Positions 1 through 4,619 of a stretch of DNA of 5,909 nucleotides are shown here, piece by piece. Position 1 is the stretch's first letter; each line of letters starts with the position of its first letter. The translations under genes were made by a program, and so were the position numbers. Source of the DNA: an uncultured Collinsella sp. (lineage in GTDB: Bacteria; Actinomycetota; Coriobacteriia; Coriobacteriales; Coriobacteriaceae); NCBI GenBank assembly GCA_900548935.1, contig URMR01000111.1:1-5909 (forward strand), given 5' to 3'. Below the pieces are notes generated by a model that was not told where the DNA came from, made no database searches, and was given only the letters and a program-made list of their open reading frames with translations.

Positions 1-1
1 G

Positions 2-1441
2 GGTGTCTGCTGGGATACCTGTCGCGAGCGTGCCGAGCGGAGCAATGCCGCGCCGCGCCTGCCGATTGACCGCTGCTTTACGATCAAGGGCGTCGGCACT
101 GTCGTGACGGGAACGCTGCACGATGCGCCCGTTGCGGTGGGTGACGAGCTGATGGCTTTACCGTCGCGTACGGTCTGTCGTGTGCGCGGGATTCAGGTGC
201 ATGGCGATACGCCGCGCGCGCTGCCTGGGCAACGCGTGGCGCTCAACCTGGTAGGTGACGGCGTCGCGGCACTTGACCGTGGCGAGATGCTCGGCGTGGC
301 GGACCGCTTTGGTCAGACGTTGCGCTTTATAATGACGTTCACCTATCTGGGTCGCGAGGGTGCCAAGCCGCGCGTGCTGGAGTCGGGCGCGCGCGTGCAT
401 GTGATGGCCGGCACGGCCGAGGTTGTCGGCCGCATCATGCTTTTGGAGGGCGAGGTCCCCATGGTGGTGGGCGAGACCCGTACCGTACAGGTGCGCTTGG
501 AGGAGCCGCTGCCGCTGCGCGCTGGAGACCATGCCGTGGTGCTGTCGTATTCGCCCGTTATGCTCATTGGCGGCGGGCGCGTGCTGCTTTCGCGCTGCCG
601 TCGCTCGCGCGAGCTTTCGGCGGGGGAGCGCGCGCTGCTTGCTGCGCTTGAGGCCGGAGATGTTTCGGGTGCGGTGGATGCGTGGCTGGCGCTGCAAGCG
701 CTGCCGGTTGCGGCGGCTGATGTTGCCGAGGCTTTGGATCTTGGTGTCGGCGAGGCCGATGCCGCACTGCGCGGGTTGGTGGCGCAGGGCTCCGTTCGCA
801 AGCTTGCCGTGGGTGATGCGGACCTCTTGGCGGACACCGTGGTGCTCGACGCTGCGATGGATGCACTGGCGGCGACCCTGTCAGCCATGCACGCGGCGGC
901 TCCCAAGGAGACGGGCTTTACGCCCGGCGCCGTTGCCCATGCAGCGTGGCCTGCCGCTGATGAAGGCGTTGCCGCGGCTCTGATTGCCGAGGGCTGCTCG
1001 CGTGGCGTGTGCGCCGCCGAGGGCGCCGAGGTGTTCGACCCGCACTCGGCCGCCGCGGCGGCACGCGTGGTGCGAGAGGCTTGCGAGCAGATCGTCGCGC
1101 TGCTTGACGAGGCCGGCCTGGATGCACCGGCGCTTCCCGAGGTGGGCGAACAGCTGCAGCTCGGCCGCGACACCATGACGCGTGCCCTGCGCGAGCTTTC
1201 GCTCAACCGCTCGATCGTTAAGGTCGAGCGCGACGTTGCCCTGTCTGCTGCCGCCGAGGCCCATGCGCGTGAGCTTGTCGCCGCCGCCATTGAGGCAGCC
1301 GGCGGCGCTGCCACCACGAGCGTGCTGCGCGAGGCCCTGGGTGTGTCGCGTAAGCGCGCCATCAGCATCTTGGAGCACCTGGATGCCGTGCGCTTTACGG
1401 TGCTCGACAAGGATGCCGGCGGCCTGCGCTCCCTGCGCTAG
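2..1441 (+). CDS. selB: Selenocysteine-specific translation elongation factor SelB (5' partial)
   Basis: SelB is a GTPase that carries selenocysteyl-tRNA to the ribosome and binds the SECIS hairpin in selenoprotein mRNA, so that UGA is read as selenocysteine. The reading frame is open from base 2, giving 479 visible residues. A GTG at 104 is not the start, because the codons before it already encode the SelB domain II opening (RLPIDRCFTIKGVGTVVTGT). The N-terminal G domain, roughly 165-175 residues with the GTP-binding loops, lies outside the window. Visible in order are beta-barrel domain II, domain III (ending near VMLIGGGRVL) and a C-terminal half rich in Ala/Leu/Glu helices, as expected for tandem winged-helix domains. 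The last of these has the SelB signature LGVSRKRAISILEHLD followed by a short beta hairpin, and is the SECIS-binding module in characterised SelB proteins. The stop is TAG. The tRNA-Sec gene follows 150 bases downstream, which strongly supports the assignment. Confidence 0.95.
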   Translation, partial: GVCWDTCRERAERSNAAPRLPIDRCFTIKGVGTVVTGTLHDAPVAVGDELMALPSRTVCRVRGIQVHGDTPRALPGQRVALNLVGDGVAALDRGEMLGVADRFGQTLRFIMTFTYLGREGAKPRVLESGARVHVMAGTAEVVGRIMLLEGEVPMVVGETRTVQVRLEEPLPLRAGDHAVVLSYSPVMLIGGGRVLLSRCRRSRELSAGERALLAALEAGDVSGAVDAWLALQALPVAAADVAEALDLGVGEADAALRGLVAQGSVRKLAVGDADLLADTVVLDAAMDALAATLSAMHAAAPKETGFTPGAVAHAAWPAADEGVAAALIAEGCSRGVCAAEGAEVFDPHSAAAAARVVREACEQIVALLDEAGLDAPALPEVGEQLQLGRDTMTRALRELSLNRSIVKVERDVALSAAAEAHARELVAAAIEAAGGAATTSVLREALGVSRKRAISILEHLDAVRFTVLDKDAGGLRSLR

Positions 1442-1466
1442 GTCGGTCACTCGCTCCCGCCTCCTC

Positions 1467-1533
1467 AGTTGCGGTGAAATAGTTCCTATTTGGAGGCTTT
1501 GGCAGCAAATACAGGAACTATTCCACCGCAATT
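1467..1533. repeat. Long near-perfect palindrome between selB and selC (REP/MITE-like)
   Basis: The left arm 1469-1491 and right arm 1507-1531 are inverted copies: TTGCGGTGAAATAGTTCCT at the left, and at the right its complement with one change plus a 2-base insertion before the closing ATTT/AAAT. A 15-base loop (1492-1506) separates them, and outer bases 1467-1468 can also pair with 1532-1533. The single mismatch is A/C in + strand RNA but becomes a G-U pair in - strand RNA, so a - strand transcript folds slightly better. A T-rich stretch follows (1532-1549) but is not a clean T-tract. It may be a dispersed intergenic repeat or a non-autonomous element remnant, and it could also stop selB transcription. 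Function is inferred from form only. Confidence 0.75.
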
Positions 1534-1547
1534 TCTTGTTCGTCTTT

Positions 1548-1578
1548 TTGGGATGGAGCCGTTTCGGTTTGGTAAAAT
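1548..1578 (+). promoter_or_regulatory. Candidate sigma-70-type promoter for selC
   Basis: A TTGGGA box (1548-1553) and a TAAAAT box (1573-1578) are 19 bases apart. Transcription would start around 1584-1586, leaving a 5' leader of only a few bases before the tRNA at 1591. The -10 match is good (5 of 6), the -35 match is moderate, and the spacer is long. The position relative to a tRNA gene with its own terminator is the main support. Confidence 0.5.
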
Positions 1579-1590
1579 ACCGCCGCACTT

Positions 1591-1687
1591 GGGAACGGAT
1601 GGGCTCCGGTGGGCTCCGCGGTCCTCAAAACCGTTGCGAGGCGTGCAAAACGTCTTGGATGTGTTCGATTCACATACGTTCCCGCCA
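1591..1687 (+). tRNA. selC: tRNA-Sec (anticodon TCA)
   Basis: This is the UGA-decoding selenocysteine tRNA, charged with serine and converted to Sec-tRNA before delivery by SelB. At 97 bases with encoded CCA it is long, as tRNA-Sec is. The fold can be drawn by eye. Acceptor 1591-1597 pairs with 1677-1683. The D stem is 6 bp (1601-1606 with 1611-1616, including two G-U pairs) around a 4-base CGGT loop, a hallmark of tRNA-Sec. Anticodon stem 1618-1622 pairs with 1630-1634, with loop 1623-1629 and anticodon TCA at 1625-1627. The variable arm is an 8-bp stem (1637-1644 with 1650-1657) and a GCAAA loop. T stem 1659-1663 pairs with 1671-1675 around TTCGATT. The discriminator is G1684 and CCA is 1685-1687. 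Bacterial tRNA-Sec usually has an eighth acceptor pair; here it would be G1598 opposite A1676, a mismatch. Location directly after selB fits. Confidence 0.96.
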
Positions 1688-1695
1688 TACGCTAC

Positions 1696-1751
1696 CAGCG
1701 CTTTTGTGCTCGCGGTCTTGCTGCGTGCCGCAAAGGCGCTGTTTTGTTTTT
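1696..1751 (+). terminator. Rho-independent terminator of selC
   Basis: A 13-bp stem (1696-1708 with 1729-1741, starting CAGCGC and ending GGCGCTG, with two G-U pairs) is topped by a small internal loop and an inner 5-bp stem (1711-1715 with 1721-1725). It is followed at once by the T-tract TTTTGTTTTT (1742-1751). It starts 9 bases after the tRNA CCA end. It would separate selC transcription from mobA. Confidence 0.85.
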
Positions 1752-1842
1752 GCGTGGGTTTGCCGTGCCGCCCGCTTTATCGGCGACGGTATCTGGCTTC
1801 GTGTGTCGGGTTTCGAGCATGCCGATGGAGGTGTTTTGCCGT
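1752..1842 (+). other. mobA leader with strong Shine-Dalgarno site
   Basis: These 91 bases lie between the selC terminator and mobA. GGAGGTG at 1827-1833 is a 7-base match to the 16S anti-Shine-Dalgarno, 9 bases before the ATG at 1843, and decides that start over an in-frame ATG at 1825 that overlaps the site itself. I could not find a convincing -35/-10 pair here, so mobA may use a weak promoter or be transcribed by read-through from upstream. Confidence 0.6.
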
Positions 1843-2475
1843 ATGACTACCGTAAGACGTGCCGATCTTTCTTGTGTCGTCCAAGCGGGTGGGCTGTCCT
1901 CACGCATGGGCCGCGATAAGGCGCGCATGACGTTTTGCGGCGAACCGCTCATCGAGCGCGTGCTGGGTCGGCTGGCGCCAGTTGCCGGCGAGTTGGTCGT
2001 GACGACGTCGCGTCCCAGCGAGCTTGCCTACCTTGAGGAGCGCGCGTTTGGCGGCCTGGTACCGCGAATAGTGTCGGACCTTGAGGGGCCGGTGGGCGCC
2101 ATGCGCGGCATCGCGAGCTCGCTGGCTGCGGCTCGGCTTCCTCATACGGCTATCGTCGCCTGTGATATGCCGTTTGTCTCGCCGGAACTCATCGGCGCGC
2201 TTGCCGATCGTGTCGAGGCCGAGGCGCTCGACGTGTGCGTGCCGCGCGAGGAGCGGGGGATTGAGCCGCTGTGCGCCGTCTGGCGTCGCGAGGCCTGCGC
2301 GCCGATCGCTTGTGAGCTGCTTGCCGGTGACCGCCAGCGCATTCGCTGCCTAATCGATCGGGTGAACGCTGGATATATGGATGAGCCGCAGATCGTTAAG
2401 GCCGCGGGCTCAACGCTCTGCTTCGAGAACGTCAATACGCCCGAGGAGTTTGCGGCGGCCGAGTTACTCGCCTAG
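1843..2475 (+). CDS. mobA: Molybdenum cofactor guanylyltransferase MobA
   Basis: MobA transfers GMP from GTP to Mo-molybdopterin, making the molybdopterin guanine dinucleotide cofactor used by DMSO-reductase-family enzymes such as formate dehydrogenase; it is cytoplasmic. The protein is 210 residues, within the normal 190-215 range. The nucleotidyltransferase fold shows the N-terminal GTP-binding motif QAGGLSSRMGRDKA (14-27), GPVGAMRGI (82-90), the metal-binding CDMPF with Asp108, PLCAVW in the C-terminal half, and a closing NVNTPEE. AGG with RMGxDKA favours MobA over the CTP-using relative MocA, whose motif is usually AAGxSxRMG, although specificity cannot be settled by eye. The start is chosen from the ribosome site at 1827-1833. 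The stop is TAG. The DUF3343 gene begins 15 bases downstream, so the two are probably co-transcribed. Neighbouring selB and selC fit a host that makes selenium-containing formate dehydrogenase, but no such gene is in the window. Confidence 0.9.
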   Translation: MTTVRRADLSCVVQAGGLSSRMGRDKARMTFCGEPLIERVLGRLAPVAGELVVTTSRPSELAYLEERAFGGLVPRIVSDLEGPVGAMRGIASSLAAARLPHTAIVACDMPFVSPELIGALADRVEAEALDVCVPREERGIEPLCAVWRREACAPIACELLAGDRQRIRCLIDRVNAGYMDEPQIVKAAGSTLCFENVNTPEEFAAAELLA

Positions 2476-2490
2476 ACGATTGGAGTTGCC

Positions 2491-2886
2491 ATGTCTCACG
2501 ATATCTGTCCCGACACGGGAGAGCCTTGCACTTGCGATGGTTCCGAGCCCTGTACCTGCGGCTGCGGCGGCTGTGGACATACTGCCGAAGAGGAAGCGGC
2601 CGCCGCGGCGTATCGTGAGGCACACCGCGAAGGCCCGTCCGGTGATGCCCTCGACCACGAACGCAAAATCATTGTGTCGTTCGACAGCACCTTCGATGTG
2701 ATGGAATGCGAACAGCTGTGTCTTGCCGCCGGTGTGCCCGGGCGCATCATGCCACTGCCCGGCTCCATTACCGCCGGCTGCGGGCTGTGCTGGGCCATGC
2801 CGTTCTCGGGCGATGCGCTCGCGGCCTTCCGCGCTGCCACCGAAGGCCGCATAACCCCCGCCGACTACCATCAGCTCGTCCTCTAG
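2491..2886 (+). CDS. DUF3343 (putative Se/S carrier-like) protein with Cys-rich N-terminus
   Basis: This is a 131-residue soluble protein in two parts. Residues 1-31 are Cys-rich, with Cys at 6, 13, 15, 21, 23, 25 and 28 plus His30, including a repeated EPCTC (11-15 and 19-23). An Ala/Glu-rich linker (32-58) follows. Residues 59-131 resemble DUF3343: a first strand KIIVSFDST, a helix with Cys73 and Cys77, then IMPLPGSITAGCGLCWAMP, where the Pro-x2-x-Ser-x3-Cys-Gly pattern matches the family's conserved region and Cys97 is the conserved cysteine. The family is described as a putative selenium/sulfur carrier and often occurs near selenium and molybdenum-hydroxylase genes. No biochemical role is proven to my knowledge. 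GGAG (2482-2485) precedes the ATG by 5 bases, and mobA ends 15 bases upstream, suggesting an operon. The extension could bind metal, selenium or sulfur; that is inference. The family call is by motif memory, without a profile search. Confidence 0.8.
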   Translation: MSHDICPDTGEPCTCDGSEPCTCGCGGCGHTAEEEAAAAAYREAHREGPSGDALDHERKIIVSFDSTFDVMECEQLCLAAGVPGRIMPLPGSITAGCGLCWAMPFSGDALAAFRAATEGRITPADYHQLVL

Positions 2887-2903
2887 CCACCAAAACCACC
2901 ACA

Positions 2904-2926
2904 TTGGGGACAGGCACCTTTGTGTT
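2904..2926. repeat. REP-like GGGGACAGGCACC motif
   Basis: TTGGGGACAGGCACCTTTGT (2904-2923) matches a motif I know as a recurrent intergenic sequence in many bacteria, often near REP-associated (Y1/IS200-like) transposases. GTGTT (2922-2926) and AACAC (2934-2938) can form a small hairpin on its 3' side. Only one copy is in the window and no transposase gene is present, so this is a likely solitary repeat or a decayed remnant. Confidence 0.5.
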
Positions 2927-2943
2927 AGTTTGGAACACGTGGA

Positions 2944-2970
2944 CGAAACAGGTTTGAAACACAGGTTTCG
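2944..2970. repeat. Short CAGGTTT direct repeat nested in CGAAAC/GTTTCG inverted repeat
   Basis: CAGGTTT occurs at 2949-2955 and 2962-2968, a 13-base period. CGAAAC (2944-2949) and GTTTCG (2965-2970) form an inverted pair around it. It could be an operator-like site or part of the REP-like sequence just upstream. It is too short to assign a function. Confidence 0.3.
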
Positions 2971-3086
2971 CACGTCAGGCACTCAAAAACGCTTCTACCT
3001 GCATCGTAATCAAAATGAAACATCTGCTCGTCGGCTTATGCGAAACTTTCCCGCAACAGTGCGATATTATCCATACTCGATAAAGT

Positions 3087-3109
3087 TCGCGGCGCATAGG
3101 GTGTCGCGA
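3087..3109 (+). promoter_or_regulatory. Small hairpin in the gdhA leader
   Basis: TCGCGGC (3087-3093) can pair with GTCGCGA (3103-3109), 7 bp with one G-U and a 9-base loop. It ends 24 bases before the gdhA ribosome site and is not followed by a T-tract, so it is not a terminator. It might stabilise or regulate the mRNA; chance is also possible. Confidence 0.25.
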
Positions 3110-3142
3110 CCAACATTTTCGTTTCCCATCATTGGAGGAAGC

Positions 3143-4498
3143 ATGAGCTACACGCAGAAAGTTCTCGAAGAGCTCAAGGCCCGCTATCCCGAGCAGCCTG
3201 AGTTCATCCAGGCCGCGACCGAGATCCTCGGCACCATCCAGCCGGCGCTCGACGCCCACCCCGAGTACGAGGAGGCCGCCCTGCTGGAGCGCCTCGTCGA
3301 GCCCGAGCGCATCGTCATGTTCCGTGTTCCCTGGGTCGACGACCAGGGCAAGGTTCAGGTCAACCGCGGCTATCGCGTCGAGTTCAACTCTGCCATTGGA
3401 CCCTACAAGGGCGGCCTGCGCTTTAACCCGACGGTTACCCTGGGTATGCTCAAGTTCCTGGGCCTGGAGCAGATCCTTAAGAACAGCCTGACCACCCTTC
3501 CTATGGGCGGCGGCAAGGGCGGCTCCGACTTTGACCCCAAGGGCAAGTCCAACAACGAGATCATGCACTTCTGCCAGTCCTTCATGACCGAGCTCTATCG
3601 CCACATCGGTCCCAACACCGACGTTCCCGCCGGCGACCTGGGCGTTGGCGGCCGCGAGGTTGCCTACCTGTTCGGTCAGTACAAGCGCCTGACCAACGAG
3701 TGGACCGGCGTCCTCACCGGCAAGGGCCTCTCCTTTGGCGGCTCGCTCGCCCGTACCGAGGCCACCGGCTACGGCCTGGCCTACTTTGTGGACGAGTACC
3801 TCAAGAGCCGCGGCGACTCCTTCGAGGGCAAGAACGTCGTCGTTCATGGCTCCGGCAACGTCGCCATCTACGCGGTTCAGAAGGTCGCCCAGCTCGGCGG
3901 CAAGGTGCTCGCCTGCTCCGATACTCACGGCTGGGTCGAGGATCCCGACGGCATCGACTACACCGTGCTCGAGCACGTCTACAATAAGAAGCGCTCCGGC
4001 CACGACAAGGGCGTCACGCTCGCCATGTACGTTGACGAGAAGCCCAACGCCGTGTGGCACGAGGGCGACGGCCGTGGCGTTTGGCAGCTGCCTTGCGACA
4101 TCGCGCTGCCCTGCGCTCGCGAGAACACGCTGCTGCTCGAGGACGCCCAGGCGCTCGTCGCCAACGGATGCAAGGTGGTCGGCGAGGGCGCGAACATGCC
4201 CACGACCATCGAGGCCACGACCTACTTCCAGGAGAACGGCGTTGCCTTTATGCCTGGTAAGGCTGCCAACGCCGGTGGCGTGCTCGTGTCCGGCCTGGAG
4301 ATGAGCCAGAACGCCGAGCACTTGTCCTGGACCTTCGAGGAGGTCGACGGCAAGCTCGAGCAGCTCATGCGCGGCATGTTCCATAACGTGGACGACACCG
4401 CCAAGGAGTATGGCCAGGAGGGCAACTTTGTCATGGGCGCCAACATCGCCGGCTTCCTGAAGGTCGCCGACGCTATGCTCGCTCAGGGCGTCTGCTAA
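3143..4498 (+). CDS. gdhA: Glutamate dehydrogenase, hexameric class I
   Basis: This cytoplasmic enzyme interconverts glutamate and 2-oxoglutarate plus ammonium with NAD(P)(H). At 451 residues it matches the 447-450 of E. coli and Clostridium symbiosum enzymes. The start has GGAGGA 3 bases upstream, and from it the catalytic residues fall at the C. symbiosum numbering: Lys89 in GPYKGGLRF, Lys113 in LKNSL, Lys125 in PMGGGKGG and Asp165 in PAGDLGVGGRE. The dinucleotide-binding domain begins near residue 230 with VVHGSGNVA (233-241), followed by ACSDTHGWV at the end of the second strand. The Ser-Asp there resembles the E. coli NADP enzyme more than the NAD-specific clostridial one (GPDG), so NADP(H) use is my inference. 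The C-terminal domain has the GEGANMPT and AANAGGVLVSGLEMSQN motifs. Codons strongly favour C-ending and AAG forms, suggesting high expression. It has its own leader and a terminator 27 bases past the TAA stop. No functional tie to the selenium genes is evident. Confidence 0.96.
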   Translation: MSYTQKVLEELKARYPEQPEFIQAATEILGTIQPALDAHPEYEEAALLERLVEPERIVMFRVPWVDDQGKVQVNRGYRVEFNSAIGPYKGGLRFNPTVTLGMLKFLGLEQILKNSLTTLPMGGGKGGSDFDPKGKSNNEIMHFCQSFMTELYRHIGPNTDVPAGDLGVGGREVAYLFGQYKRLTNEWTGVLTGKGLSFGGSLARTEATGYGLAYFVDEYLKSRGDSFEGKNVVVHGSGNVAIYAVQKVAQLGGKVLACSDTHGWVEDPDGIDYTVLEHVYNKKRSGHDKGVTLAMYVDEKPNAVWHEGDGRGVWQLPCDIALPCARENTLLLEDAQALVANGCKVVGEGANMPTTIEATTYFQENGVAFMPGKAANAGGVLVSGLEMSQNAEHLSWTFEEVDGKLEQLMRGMFHNVDDTAKEYGQEGNFVMGANIAGFLKVADAMLAQGVC

Positions 4499-4525
4499 AT
4501 CTTCGCTCGACATAGCATGTGATGA

Positions 4526-4556
4526 GGCTCCCAGCTATCCGGCTGGGAGCCTTTTT
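4526..4556 (+). terminator. Rho-independent terminator of gdhA
   Basis: A perfect 10-bp stem, GGCTCCCAGC (4526-4535) with GCTGGGAGCC (4542-4551), has a 6-base loop and runs straight into TTTTT (4552-4556). It is a textbook terminator 27 bases after the gdhA stop, isolating gdhA from the hydroxylase genes. Confidence 0.93.
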
Positions 4557-4565
4557 CTATGGTGG

Positions 4566-4584
4566 CGAGGGCTGTGCGCCCTCG
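4566..4584 (+). other. Second short hairpin upstream of the hydroxylase operon
   Basis: CGAGGGC (4566-4572) and GCCCTCG (4578-4584) form a perfect 7-bp stem with loop TGTGC, followed by TTT. It lies 9 bases after the gdhA T-tract and just before a promoter-like sequence. It could be a backup terminator or a protein-binding palindrome overlapping the -35 region of the next promoter. Confidence 0.4.
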
Positions 4585-4586
4585 TT

Positions 4587-4595
4587 TGGTACACT
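4587..4595 (+). promoter_or_regulatory. Candidate extended -10 promoter for the hydroxylase operon
   Basis: TGGTACACT reads as an extended -10 element (TGn followed by TACACT). Transcription would start near 4602, some 18 bases before the ATG at 4620. No -35 box is visible at the usual distance, where the palindrome at 4566-4584 sits instead, so activation by a regulator bound there is possible. Confidence 0.4.
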
Positions 4596-4619
4596 TAGGG
4601 GTACTGGACAAGTAAAGAG

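Larger units (their letters stand above)
2887..3142 (+). other. Intergenic region holding REP-like motif, repeats and gdhA leader
   Basis: These 256 bases are AT-richer than the flanking genes. They hold a REP-like motif (2904-2926), a short repeat cluster (2944-2970), a TATTAT box at 3065-3070 that could be the gdhA -10 element (I see no good -35 partner), and a 7-bp hairpin at 3087-3109. The gdhA ribosome site GGAGGA is at 3134-3139. An in-frame extension of gdhA up to an ATG at 2930 exists but encodes no family-like sequence. No clear T-tract terminator for the mobA-DUF3343 unit is visible, so read-through into gdhA is possible. Confidence 0.55.

Noticed and set aside
343..1410. Long open frame on the - strand opposite selB
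   Set aside because: It has low-complexity Ser/Ala/Arg-rich composition typical of antisense to GC-rich coding DNA; selB is secure on the + strand.
104..1441. selB starting at the GTG at 104
   Set aside because: The frame is open to base 2, and the codons upstream encode the conserved start of SelB domain II, so the gene enters from outside the window.
1467..1533. Palindrome as a SECIS element or SelB-binding regulatory hairpin
   Set aside because: A bacterial SECIS is a short stem-loop right after an in-frame UGA. This long near-perfect palindrome lies outside any gene and lacks that context.
1490..1846. Open frames running through the selB-mobA gap
   Set aside because: They cross the palindrome, the tRNA-Sec gene and its terminator, and show no family-like protein sequence.
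2930..3142. gdhA with a 71-residue N-terminal extension from the ATG at 2930
   Set aside because: The extension is AT-rich and unlike the family. The ATG at 3143 has a strong ribosome site and reproduces the known enzyme length and residue numbering.
2975..4513. Long open frame on the - strand opposite gdhA
   Set aside because: It mirrors the GC-rich codon pattern of gdhA, has no recognisable domain, and the + strand gene is unequivocal.
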